Below are positions 47,607 to 58,218 of a DNA stretch of 64,000 bases, in pieces. The DNA is from Archegozetes longisetosus (taxonomy: Eukaryota > Arthropoda > Arachnida > Sarcoptiformes > Trhypochthoniidae), in contig JAEMBT020000009.1 in assembly GCA_018873245.2 (NCBI GenBank), forward strand, positions 5,449,180 to 5,513,179. Reading direction: 5' to 3'. The position numbers were made by a program, and so were the translations under genes. The first letter of the stretch is position 1; each line of letters starts with the position of its first letter. The notes beneath the pieces are model-generated. The model made no database searches and was not told the DNA's origin. It saw only the letters and a program-made list of their open reading frames with translations.

Positions 47607-48487
47607 TCAAAATGTAGATATGTATTTGAATATTTATCGTAGTACTAATTTATTTTATTTTATACGAATAAGAAGTCTGATAGTTATTGATAACTTCGCT
47701 TTAGAAATATAGAGGATGAGTACTGAGAGGTATTTGAAAATATTACTTTAGTTTTAGCTGAAGATATTTTTATCTCATAAAGTAGAAACGACTCTATCGC
47801 ATGTTTAAGGATCATTAAAAACTTTAAACAGCTATCATCAAGCCATATACGTAGGGACTTCAGAAAGTAAACTAGTTGAAATAAAAGTTTTTCGCTTTCA
47901 AAATACATATGTGTTTATTTTTGTTCAAAAACATTAGCATAAATATTAGAAAAAAATTAGAAATTTATCATCATAAATTTTTGTCATTTCTTCATAAATC
48001 CCTTTTATTTTTTACTCAATTGTGGTAAAAAACTGATAAAAACGAGCTGGATCTATGCTGGACACTATTGTAACTGAAGTCATTTCTTTCTAATGCAATG
48101 CAATAAGATGTCAATTTTTTTTCTAATGTTTAGGCTAATGTATTTAATCAAAAATAAAAACAAATATGATATGCAAGTGAAACGCTTCTACATGATATGG
48201 TTTACTTTTTGAAGTACCTACGTAAACTTTAAAATTTTCTTTACAAATTTATGGTAATGTGAATATAGTTTTTGTTTTAGACATTAAATCAATTTTATTA
48301 AAGTGAAATTTTGAAAAAATTCATGGCAAACTTAAAAAATTTTTTCTAAATTTAGGCATAATTTCGGTGATATGAATCGTTGGTGGGCAATTGTCCCATT
48401 AGCCCGACCATTGATTTTAAGGTTAACCAACATAAATGAGCGGTCATTTTATAATGATTTCCCACAAGATTTTCTATTTAATGAGGA
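47607..48487. other. intergenic, upstream side of GR-B
   Basis: The first 100 bases match the upstream flanks of GR-C and of the relic at 48488 (GATATGTATTTGAATA type), so they hold a shared promoter region. The minus-strand open frame at 47684-47908 has no recognised motif and is not called. Confidence 0.5.
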
Positions 48488-48568
48488 ACTAATTCATTCG
48501 ATACAGAAAAATATTCTGGTGGTAAAACTTTATTAGAATCGAAATTTCATCTCTCAGTTTTTATTCAT
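48488..48568 (-). pseudogene. 5' relic of a third tandem receptor gene
   Basis: On the minus strand an ATG at 48568 is followed by a degenerate start. A frameshifted stretch, FDSNKVLPPEYFSVSNEL, then matches residues of GR-B and GR-C (FDPNKVLPPELVLNSVDSHL). After about 80 bases the similarity stops. The upstream flank to about 48830 stays similar to that of GR-C. So the promoter and first codons of a GR-B/GR-C duplicate remain while the rest is deleted. Confidence 0.75.
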
Positions 48569-48839
48569 AATGAAGATATGTATTTGAATAAGAATAAAAG
48601 TATGTAATATAATGAGTTAATTTTAATCTAAGAAACAAGGAGTCTGTGGCGCTTTTAGCAATTATTGATAAATTTAAAGTCTTAGTAACAGTGCGTATTA
48701 GACAACAATCAAATATTATTCTAATTCCACATATAATTAATGATGTAAAATATAAATAATTCTTTTTTATTTGAGCTTAAATTCTGTTTCCATTGATATC
48801 AATAATTCACGACTTAATGATGTTTTCTATGACTTCATT

Positions 48840-49927
48840 TAGTGAATAATAATTCAAAAATTCATTAGAGGTATTCGTTAATTGATTTTTTAAATATAAA
48901 AATAAGTCTATGACGTCTTTACTATTTCAATTGACTTCTATAAAAAAAATTATTATTATTAAGCTACGAAAACTTCAAAGTAATTAAGAAACTGTCTAAT
49001 TATGGGAATACTTTTTTTGTATACCGTTTCTGCTCTGTTAAGCACAGTTATGTCGGAATAAATTCTACCAGTGAAAAAAGTTAACCCTTTAGAGATTAAA
49101 TTTCAACTTAAAAAACTGAATTAATAATTCTCCCCTATCAACAATTAACTTCTATTTGATTGCAAAAAACGTTTACAAATAGCTAATTATCAAGTGGTAA
49201 AATGTTCTTACTAGTCATTTCATACATGTTAGTTATAAATGATTTATTTTCATCGAAAGTTGTAAAGTTTTGGCTTTGATTGAGCATTTGAAAAGTTTTA
49301 TTACTCAAATATTATATACTCTATATTTTTAATGGAAAAACGATTTTTAACTGTCAATCAGTAATTGATTGGTAAAATTTATTCTGACAAAACTGTACAT
49401 AAACATCAAACTAAAAAACCAATGACAATATAATTAACAATTGTTTTATTTAAACAGGGGTAGCATTTATTGCATAAATATAGAACATCAGAACTAAAAA
49501 TACATGTACTGCGCTTAAACCTTTCTTTAGAAAGAATATCAAGAACATATCAAGAACTTGAATTAGTAAAATTTTACTTTAGTTTAAGTTCATACTAACA
49601 GAAATTGCAAAAAATGTACTTCACATCTGTGAGAATAGATTAAAGTAGATAGCTTGCAACAATAAAATCCTTCTCTTTTATGACCTATTTCTTCAATTAT
49701 TATATTATAGTTATCAAAAATTAAGTGCAGTGAGGATTAAAATCTTAATTTATATATTTTCTTATTTTGATCAAAGCTGGCCAATATTTTTCATTTTATA
49801 GATTTGTTTTTCATCTGTGAGACCAATACTTTTTGTTAAAATTAAACGAGGGGTTAAATTAAAGCAAAATATTATGTAATGAATAATAACACAACAGTAT
49901 TAAAGAGACGTATTAATTACATTACAT
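48840..49927. other. gene-free stretch in the receptor cluster
   Basis: A segment around 49480-49590 (ATAGAACATCAGAACTAAAA, then AGAATATCAAGAACATA) recurs at 52960-53060, so it belongs to the tandem duplication unit. No coding sequence seen. Confidence 0.5.
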
Positions 49928-50078
49928 TGCGGTATTAGTCATTTGATTATAACCGTGGCCGGCTCACAGGATCACAACTGTCTGATTAGATTAGTTCAAT
50001 AGTTTCAATGGGTTAGAGGGCGGCGGTTCGGTCATGGTGTGAGTCGCCCACGGCTACAATCAAGTGACCAATATCGCA
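49928..50078. mobile_element. palindromic MITE (151 bp)
   Basis: The left end TGCGGTATTAGTCATTTGAT pairs with the right end (complement) TGCGATATTGGTCACTTGAT. The arms continue through CCGTGG and CTCAC. The short centre has no genes. No clear target duplication was found. Confidence 0.7.
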
Positions 50079-50334
50079 TTCACAAATTATAAGATGAGAT
50101 CTTTAGAACATATTTATACGCTCGGTATGCATTTGCTACCATTTGGTCTACGAATTGGCGCTAAGAATTGAGTTTTCACATAGAGATAATGCTTTAAGAA
50201 ACATCACTTCAACTTCTTCAAACTTTAGTAAATTCATGCCAAGTCGTATATTCAAGACTATTATTAGCAATGGAGGTTCAATTAGGTGTTAAATCTAATT
50301 TTTTGATAGATTTTAAGCCCAACCTAAGCAATAG

Positions 50335-50655
50335 AGAAAGGCCTTCCCGGGAAATAGTCTACGCGGGAAAATGAATTTTATTTCCCGAGATCCCGAAATT
50401 CCACTTCTCAATGAATAAATATTCGAAAAATCTTTTACAAGAAGTAGTTTTGCTATAGAGATAAAAATAGCACACAAGAAATTGATAACAAGTTTCTACT
50501 TAATCACAATTTCCTAAGGCGTTAAGTCTCCTCTTGAGTCGGCATTAGTTACATTCGCATATATAATTTTGCGGTTAAGTTCCTATTATTTTTGTTTTTT
50601 AAGTGTTTTTATTATTTTTCGAGATTATTTTCGGGAACGGGAAGTTTTATGCTTA
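50335..50655. mobile_element. short TIR element flanked by an 11-bp direct repeat
   Basis: CTTCCCGGGAAA near the left end is inverted near the right end (CTTCCCGTTCCCGAAAA, complement). CTAAGCAATAG occurs at 50324-50334 and 50656-50666. An 8-bp hAT-type duplication could be part of this repeat. Non-coding. Confidence 0.6.
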
Positions 50656-50724
50656 CTAAGCAATAGTATTTTTTAAAAATTTAATAGATGAGTATCTCGA
50701 GAACTACTTGAGATAACTGATCAA

Positions 50725-50940
50725 TTGAAGTATCAAAGTGCTAAGTTCAACGTCCTGAGTCCAACGATATATCACTGGGCGGGATCGGCCACTTCCGTTA
50801 AGAGTTGGCCAGAAGCGGTCAGGTTCGGGTTGGAAGTGGTAAAGTATGGTATCAAAATGTTCAGCTCCACGAACTGAATCCAATGATGCACCACACTTGG
50901 GGATGGGAGTCGGAAACCCCCTTAGACTCATTAACCCTGA
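50725..50940. repeat. GC-rich tandem coding-like repeat downstream of GR-C
   Basis: Two diverged units of about 125 bp start GTATCAAAGTGCTAAGTTC and GTATCAAAATGTTCAGCTC. A third related unit lies downstream of GR-B at 46120-46200. In one frame the units read like Y....L.ELSPTIY..W. The units are also open on the minus strand, so the coding strand, if any, is unclear. I do not recognise the family. Confidence 0.5.
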
Positions 50941-51154
50941 TTCACCCGATAATCCTTCTTATTTCTAAGGGACTTAATATTTATCAAAAAAATTTCTTAC
51001 TATTTTTTTCATAAATCAACACAGTTTTAGCTTTTTGAGATGATTTTTAGATATAGCGCCTAAAGAGCACTCTATGGCTCTAAAGAGTCACTGCAATAAT
51101 TTTTTACTACAACTCAAAAGATTAAAACATTGAATGTCTGTTATGTTATGAGAT

Positions 51155-52517
51155 CTATTTTGATGAATCATTTTTCGACACTTCGATTAATTTTAAAAGA
51201 AAAATTATTGTAAGCGCCACTATCTATTAGATTAGAAATTATTTAAAAAATAGAATAAATATTTAGTTTTTCAATTCAACATAAATGAATACTGACTTCA
51301 TATCCACGAAAATGGTTAATAATAAATAGATTCCAACAATAAAATCCAACTCTTTTCTGACCACATCTCTCAATAAATGACATTAACTATAATTAAAATA
51401 AATTGAATAAAATTTTCATTTCGATTATATTGAACTTTATTCAAACCTTTAATCGTTTAGATTTATTTAAACGTCTACCGCTGAAAGATAGGATAAAAGA
51501 ATTCAATAACTTGTACGATCGATTAGCTTCACCATAAATTGAGGACGCGGTCTTTATGATCAATAATAGGATCCAAATAAATAAGAGATTAACATAGAAT
51601 ATAAGAAATTTGGTAATAAAATCCATTTTTCCGAATAAAGACTGATAAGTGAGTGTATTAATTATAGATACGAGTGATATCCAAATACAGAATAAAAATT
51701 TCGACCAATAGGTATTATTATAATCATTGATTTCTTCATGTACTGATATCAGGGATTGAATTGTATTAATAGTATCGAAACGTATGTTAATTCGAGTTTT
51801 GAGTGGATTACTTAACTTTTCATTGATTCTGAATATTTTGCATCTTAGATATTTACATATTATATAGAAATGAACTATTTGTGAGATAATAATACTGTAT
51901 ATATGATAACAAGTAATGCCCCATAAAATGCTGTGAGGAACGCCAAACATTAGAAATTGTTTAATCGATTCGTTTCGAACAAATGCTAACAATGCCATAA
52001 TAAAGGCGCTCCAAAATATCAGATTGGATATTAGTTTCCACACAAAGAATAGAATTTTCGAGATTTTAACCAATTTAGAGACATCTTCTTCATTTAAGAG
52101 ATCAATACTTTTCGGTGAAACTAATCCCGAAAGCATTTGAAATGGTCTGATATAAGAAGGCTTTACATTATTCATGTAGTTGTGATTATGAAGGATTTGG
52201 GATACGACTGATATCACTGTTATAAAAAAAGTTGCTATGTCGACATGTACTCTAGCGTTGAGGAAATATCCAAATTCTCCAATATATACATAAAGATTTG
52301 GATCTTCTCCTGAGGAAAATAACGAAATAAAGCTACGAATTAATAGTTGTAATTGAATGATAAATATAAACTTTGGGTTATGAAACTTTTTCCTTTTGAC
52401 GAATCCACTTGGAAACAGAGATAACCCGATTCTATATAAATGAGAATCAACTGAATTGAGAACCAATTCTGGTGGCAAAACTTTATTAGGATCGAAAACT
52501 CTGTTTTCAGACACCAT
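51155..52517 (-). CDS. gustatory-receptor-like chemoreceptor GR-C (3 exons, 409 aa)
   Basis: Paralogue of GR-B with the same exon plan: 52517-51447, 51386-51297, 51223-51155, introns 60 and 73 bp, phase 0. Key stretches: LNSVDSHLYRIGLSLFPSGF near the start, YVYIGEF, MLSGLVSPKSIDLLNEED, then LMSFIERCGQKRVGFYCW in exon 2 and VALTIIFLLKLIEVSKN in exon 3. Introns and the 3' flank align with those of GR-B, so the duplication unit covered the whole gene. No disabling change was seen; both copies look functional. The ligand cannot be inferred. Confidence 0.88.
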
Positions 52518-53084
52518 TCATAACCTAGATATATGTTTAAATAAGAATAAAAATATATGATTATATAATGAACTAATTTTCAATTGATAAGAAACAAGAT
52601 GTGACGTTTCTAAGAAATATTGATAATATATGTTTTAGGAACAGAGCGCGAATACTAGACAGTAGTTGACAAATGTTATTCTAATTACATAAAATGTAAT
52701 GTTTTATGAGCTCAAATTTCATTTCGATCAATATTAATAATTTACGACTTAATGAAATAAGACATTAGTCTATGATGTCTTCTTCATTTAAATTAACTTC
52801 TGCAAGTAACTATTATTAAGCCATAAAAACTTCGAAATAACTCAGAAATTTTCTAATGACGCAAATTTTCGCTAAAGAAGCATACAAGCATCAAACTTGA
52901 AATAACAATATAACTGAATATTGATCAATTTTCGGGTAAAATTATTGCATAAATACAGAACATCAGAACTAAAATGCATGTATTGTGTTTAAACCTTTTT
53001 TTAGATAGAATATCGAGAATATAGCAAGAACTTGAATTAATAAAATTTTACTTTAGTCTAAGTTTATATTAAAAATTGTAAGGG
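52518..53084. other. upstream flank of GR-C
   Basis: Holds the shared promoter-side sequence of the tandem unit (ATAAGAATAAAAATATATGA) and, at 52960-53060, the repeat also seen at 49480-49590. No exon. Confidence 0.5.
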
Positions 53085-53600
53085 ATGAAAACCCGCTAAC
53101 AAAAGTTCATGCAATTGAACTTAATAGTAAAGATTAATAAATTCTTTTATCATTTGATATCACTTTTTAAATCTTCGAAATAAATTGATTACAAACCAAT
53201 AAGTCGTACCGAAATCATATATTAATACAAATATATGGCATTTTTTCACTTAAAGTAAGCTTATTTTTATTTTATATTCAAATAAATGTTAAAATAATTA
53301 AATATCTAATTTATTTATATCAAATTCATCTTCAGCTAATAATCATCTAACATAAAAGTTATTCAAAGCTCAAATTATTTGATTATTTAAACATTTATCT
53401 GAGTCTAAAAATACGTCTTCTTTAAATGAAAAAGTGACTGGCGTATTTTAGTATATCATTTGAGTATGACTTAGTTTGTAATAAACTTATTCTTAAGACT
53501 TAATAAGTGATATGAAATGATAAGAAAACTTATAAGTCTTATCAAACTTACTATTAAGTTCAATCGCATGAAATTTTGTTAGTGAGTGTACTTCATACAA
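53085..53600. repeat. inverted duplication of receptor 3' sequence
   Basis: About 53085-53230 (plus) is an inverted, diverged copy of about 53455-53600, sharing ATTGAACTTAATAGTAA and TCTTTTATCATTTGATATCA-like runs. The second arm is the intron and last-exon side of the receptor relic at 53592-53681, so a piece of that relic was copied in reverse. Confidence 0.65.
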
Positions 53601-53681
53601 TTGAAAATAGATGAAGGCAAATCGTTTACTATGGTAGAATCGTACTCTTTTCCGATCAATTCCTTCAGTTAATTTGTTAAA
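53592..53681 (-). pseudogene. relic of a receptor signature exon
   Basis: The minus strand encodes 30 codons with LTEGIDRKRVRFYHSK and FAFIYFQLYE, directly followed by a GTACAC donor. Length and register are the same as exon 2 of GR-B, GR-C and GR-D (LVEGVDSEKVGFYCW..CYE). The Gly of GFYC has become Arg and the Cys has become His. No clear acceptor and no exon 1 lie upstream, so the gene is broken. Confidence 0.7.
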
Positions 53682-54609
53682 GTTAAAATTTTTGAAATTT
53701 AATAACATTGATGGTCAAGTTCTCAAACTATATATTTTGTGATTTTAGTCGAAACTGCTATATAATTTTCATTTTGTGGAATAATGAGTGCTTTGTATTA
53801 TTCTTATAGTTGAAATCGAAACAGGAAAACTAGAGTATTAAAATAATATTTGCATGAATTTTCATTTTATTTAACTCTATATGTTTTACGAATTATGGAA
53901 AATATTAATTTTGTTTACTGTTAATTTTGAATGGAATTTTAAATTGAATTACTCTTAGCTTTAATAGTAAGAATATAAACAATTATATAACCAAATAAGA
54001 AATACTATTATAGCTTTACTGAAATAAATTTCATTTGGAATGTGGAAAGTAACTATCAATTAATGACTATTCTGTTCTCTGCCGAGTACATGGCTAAATG
54101 TTTCGAAATTTCGAGATTAATTATAGTTTCTGTAGCTTACCTTTTATTCGAATTCTACATTTGGTGTTATATTTTTATTTGACTTGAGCTTCTAAACATC
54201 CAATTTGACTTTGAACTGCTTTTAATTTCATATTTCTTGTACTATTATGACAATATTTACTCTAGTTTGTCATATATTTCATTGTGATAATTCAATTATT
54301 TTATTGGTTATAGGCATAATCAATAAAATTAATTCAATAAAATTAATGATCAATCAACAGAATAATTTTCTAAAACTACACATACAGCAGCATTTCGTGA
54401 TAGCAATTCATTAAAATTAGTTTTCAAATGAATGCCCAATTCGAAAACAAGTTCAATTTTTTCTCTTATTAGATCTTCTAAAAATATCCTCAATTTGAAA
54501 GAATGTTTTGAAATATAAAAAATAGAATATATTATCAGTTTGTTGAATAAGTTTTGGATCTTACAAAGTTGAGATGAAATACAGAAAAGGTTGAAGTCAT
54601 AAGTATTTA
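53682..54609. other. upstream region of GR-D
   Basis: AT-rich, with a TATA-like stretch (TATAAAAAATAG) near 54516. The minus-strand frame at 54350-54631 overlaps the GR-D start and has no known motif, so it is not called. Confidence 0.45.
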
Positions 54610-55933
54610 ATGGAAACTCAAATGAATTCATTCAATGCTGAAGAAATTTTACCATCAGATATAGTCATCAAATCTTCAGGAACTCATTTATACACAATCG
54701 GATTATCACTGTTCAGAACTGGATCAAATTCACGTCCCAAACTATTCAATCCACTTATAAATTTAACTATAATTTCATTAGCTTTGTTACGATCTATTAT
54801 TTCCCTATTATTATCAGAAGAAGACCCAAACCTATTCTTAATACTTGGTGATTACGCATACTTTCATGGTATGAGAGTTCACTTTAATATTGCTTTATCT
54901 CAATACATATTTCTTGGATTTATTTCACAATTGATTAATATCTGGTATTACTACAAAAACATATACCCATCATATCTTAAACCATTTGAAATGATTTCGG
55001 GTTTAGTTTCTCCAAAAAGTATTGGTTTAACGAATCGCAAAGATATTTATGAATTAATGAAAATAACAAAATTACTGTTTGGTTTCTGTGAAATTATTCC
55101 CAAATTTTCAGCAGTTTTTCAATTTTTCGTCTCTCTTCTATCATTGACTTTGAATTGTAATTCTTATTATTTACTGATTTTCTGTGGATTTCCGTCGAGT
55201 TTAATAATAGCTTTTTCTATAATATATGTTGCGAGTTATCTGGTCTTTCAAATCGCATACTTTTATATCATATGCAAGTATTTGAAACTGAAGCTCGAAG
55301 AAATAAACCACAGAATCAAGGCAAAATTGAAAACCAAGACTATGTTCAGAGAAATTTGTTCATTGAATTCACTATACGCTGAGATTAGTGAGTACAATAG
55401 TAATTATTGGTCTACTTATCTGTTTTGGGTTTTGGCTCTCTTTTTAACTTTGATTAACACAACTTTGTATATGATCTTATTCTCCGATTTGGAATTTTTC
55501 ATCAAGATATTTTTAATTTATGCTTTATTAGTGCTTTATTTCTTACTTACGACAACCATAAATAGTGCTTCATTGATAGCTTTTGAAGTCAAGAAGTCAA
55601 ATAAATTATTGAAAAATTATCTGGCTATTAAGTCTAATAAGAATATCTCAACCTATCACAGAATTAAAGTAATAAAACTTTCTAATTGAATATGAACTTT
55701 AAAGATTTTTTTCATTCGATGATTTGTAGATTTTATCATTGGTAGAAGGGGTTGACTCTGAAAAAGTCGGTTTCTATTGTTGGAAACTATTTCTGTTCAA
55801 CTTTGGTCGTTGTTATGAAGTAAACATAAGTAAAATCTTAAAATACAAATTGAAAACCTTTTTGTCCATATCTTTACAGATCATCTCAATCATGGTTCTC
55901 TATTTCCTGAAAACTGTTGAAATATCAGAATGA
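54610..55933 (+). CDS. gustatory-receptor-like chemoreceptor GR-D (3 exons, 400 aa)
   Basis: Same family and exon plan as GR-B and GR-C but on the other strand. Exons: 54610-55668, 55730-55819, 55880-55933, phase 0, introns 61 and 60 bp. Exon 1 begins METQMNSFNAEEILPSDIV and has SGTHLYTIGLSLF, LFLILGDYAY and MISGLVSPKSIGLTNRKD. Exon 2 has ILSLVEGVDSEKVGFYCWKL. Exon 3 is a short hydrophobic end (IISIMVLYFLKTVEISE). The open frame reads six codons into intron 1 before a stop, so the true C-terminus lies further on. It is more diverged than the GR-B/GR-C pair. The second Met at codon 5 is an alternative start. Confidence 0.88.
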
Positions 55934-56180
55934 AAGTCGACTTATTTCTAATATTTTCCTCATATTCACTAATATTTAAGTTTAAAACTAATTGAAATTT
56001 AGTCTAAAAACTTTTTCTTAAGAAAGTCATCTACTGATTTGCAGTTAAGTTAAAATTTCTTACTTTATTGATTCATTAAAACATCTTTGAAATATTTCTG
56101 TGGAAACTATTGGCACTAAATACACAATTTTTGATCTAGAGAATTCCAACCATTGCTGCACTTTAATTTTTTTTACTTGT
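55934..56180. other. gene-free stretch after GR-D
   Basis: Nothing recognised. Confidence 0.5.
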
Positions 56181-56364
56181 GTGTCGTCTCTCTATCCAGA
56201 GGATTAGAGAATAGATCTAAATAGTGCAAATATTGGGAATTTTTATGGCAAAATCCTCAATTATTATATTGCTGATTTGAATTAATGGAAAATTTTGCCA
56301 TAAAATCTTCAAAATTGACACTATTTAGATCTATTCTTTAATCCACTATATAGAGAGACAACAC
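56181..56364. mobile_element. hairpin MITE (about 184 bp)
   Basis: The left part GTGTCGTCTCTCTATCCAGA and the AGAATAGATCTAAATAGTG after it are inverted on the right. The arms are about 80 bp and continue through TTTATGGCAAAAT. The centre is short and non-coding. Confidence 0.7.
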
Positions 56365-56799
56365 CCAACTCAAAAAGATTAAAGTTCTATGAATAGAAAT
56401 ACGATGGAACTTTATATTATAAAACTCAAAGCCTCCGACAGACATGAACTACTATCTAATTAAAACTGAGGCTATCCTTCAGACCCTTATCGGAAGAGCA
56501 ATACTGGGTACACCCTCAACAGAATTATTGATAATTAAACTATTCTTCCATAAATACAAATCAGATAATATGTCATAGTCAACTTCAACCATTATAAAAT
56601 AAAAACGTTGGCCTTAAGTCGCAGCTTTAGTACTTTCTATATCTTCTGTATCTCCTTAAATATTAAACTCAAAAAGCAACAGAAAATATCCTGTCATTGA
56701 AAATAATTGTTTAACTCCAAGCCTAGAAAGTTCTAAACCGTCTAGGCTTGAATAAATATCGGTTTCAGTCAACAATAGTTTGCTAAATTCATCTCTAAC
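56365..56799. other. gene-free stretch
   Basis: Contains a small inverted pair at 56720-56748 (CCTAGAAAG..GTCTAGG) and nothing else I can name. Confidence 0.45.
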
Positions 56800-57447
56800 A
56801 CGACATTACAGCCAAGCAATACCGGGCACGACAATACCGTGTAAATGACACCACCGCGCGGCAGTGTATTTTACGCGTTAGTATCGTTTGTGCGCTATTA
56901 TCGTGCGCGGTGATGTCGTGTAATCGTTGAAATAGTCTCTTTGCCTTTCTCTCTCTCTCTCTCTCTCTCTCTCAACATCGGTATAAATTCCAGTGAGAAC
57001 TCTGACATCATCATAATACGAACTGATATCTGTGTTCGGTATGCCCGAGTTTGAAAAATATTTTATAAGAACAGAATAAGCCAAAATTTGAAATGCATAC
57101 ATTCCTTTAATACTGCGTTAGAATCGAGTTCTGAGTCAGAAAACGAAAGCATAGTCTTTTCAATATTTTTATCTCAAAGTTCGAGCTGGGTGTTTGAGTC
57201 AAAATAAAAGAACAAAAAAATCCAAACACCCAGCTCGAACTTTGAGATAAAAATATTGAAAAGACTATGCTTTCGTTTTCTGACTCAGAACTCGATTCTA
57301 ACACAGTATTAAAGGGATGTATGCATTTCAAATTTTGGCTTATTCTGTTACAAAATATTTTTCAAATTCAGGTGATTACACGACATTACGCGTGCAACAA
57401 TAGCGCGCAAACGACGCTACTGCACAAACGGTACTACCGCGCAATAT
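56800..57447. repeat. CpG-rich minisatellite, about 17-bp unit, in two parts
   Basis: At 56800-56930 and 57372-57447 degenerate units of about 17 bp follow GCGCAAACGACGCTACY (for example GCACAAACGGTACTACC). They are rich in CG dinucleotides, unlike the rest of the window. The two parts lie as outer inverted flanks of the hairpin at 57045-57371. A (TC)n run at 56949-56972 breaks the left flank. Confidence 0.6.
57045..57371. repeat. long hairpin 1 (150-bp arms, 28-nt loop)
   Basis: Arms 57045-57195 and 57224-57371 are reverse complements; the inner 75 or so bases match exactly and the outer part has a few changes. The loop at 57196-57223 starts GAGTCAAAATAAA and ends GAACAAAAAAATCC. A transcript would fold into a long double-stranded RNA. 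No inverted-repeat transposon ends were seen. Confidence 0.9.
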
Positions 57448-57551
57448 CTTCTTTTATCACTTCTAATAAATCTAAATAAGTGAATGAGTCAAAATAAAGG
57501 AACAAAAAAATCCATTCACTTATCTAGATTCATTAGAATTGATAAAAGAAG
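57448..57551. repeat. hairpin 2 (38-bp arms, same loop as hairpin 1)
   Basis: Arms 57448-57485 and 57514-57551 pair with three mismatches. The loop at 57486-57513 equals the loop of hairpin 1 in 27 of 28 positions and has the same orientation, although the arms of the two hairpins are unrelated. Confidence 0.9.
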
Positions 57552-58218
57552 TTCAAACTTTTAGCCTGAGTTCTTGAGATGAAAATGTTGAAAAGATTAT
57601 GAAAAATTCTTCAGTTGTATAAGAACTCGGTTTTGTCAGTGTTAAAAACACTTATCTATTGCAATTTTTCACCTCTTTTAAAATTTTTTTTGAGTATTTT
57701 TCAAATTCGTACCAATTGAGACATGCTTTCAGTTGAACTTATACAGTTTGCTAGTAAATGAACAGTTAAGAAATTGATTGTTATCAATGAGAGATATTTT
57801 TTCTTCAGTCTATAGTTCATTTTATGCCATAAACCGCTGCAAAAATCATTGATGAGTCCAAAGAGTATAGTAAGCTTGACTTATTTTATTGAAATTTTTA
57901 CCTTTTATTTCACACAAAATATAAATGTACTTCAACTGACATAAGTCAGTCGTTAAGAACTAAAACTTATTCTTAAGTTATCGAAATATTTTTCAATTAT
58001 CGACTAAAAGAATAGTTGTCTAAAGTTTTATCATAACTAATACAACTTGAAAAGTTTTATTCAAGTTTTATGACGATTAAATTTACTTTTAGTACTAAAT
58101 ACAGACTATTGAGATCATTATCACATAAGTCAATTTGTTGAAAAAGACATTCTTTGGAATCAAACAATAACTAGAATTGATCACTAAATTAGTTTACATC
58201 TAAAGCATTGAAAAGCCT
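57552..58218. other. gene-free stretch downstream of Elongin A
   Basis: AT-rich with no exon. It is the 3' side of the Elongin A gene, but no canonical AATAAA on the minus strand stands out close to its stop. Confidence 0.45.

Noticed and set aside
47684..47908. 74-codon minus-strand frame upstream of GR-B, and a similar one at 54350-54631
   Set aside because: No shared motif could be confirmed between them, there is no start or splice context, and the second overlaps the GR-D start on the other strand.
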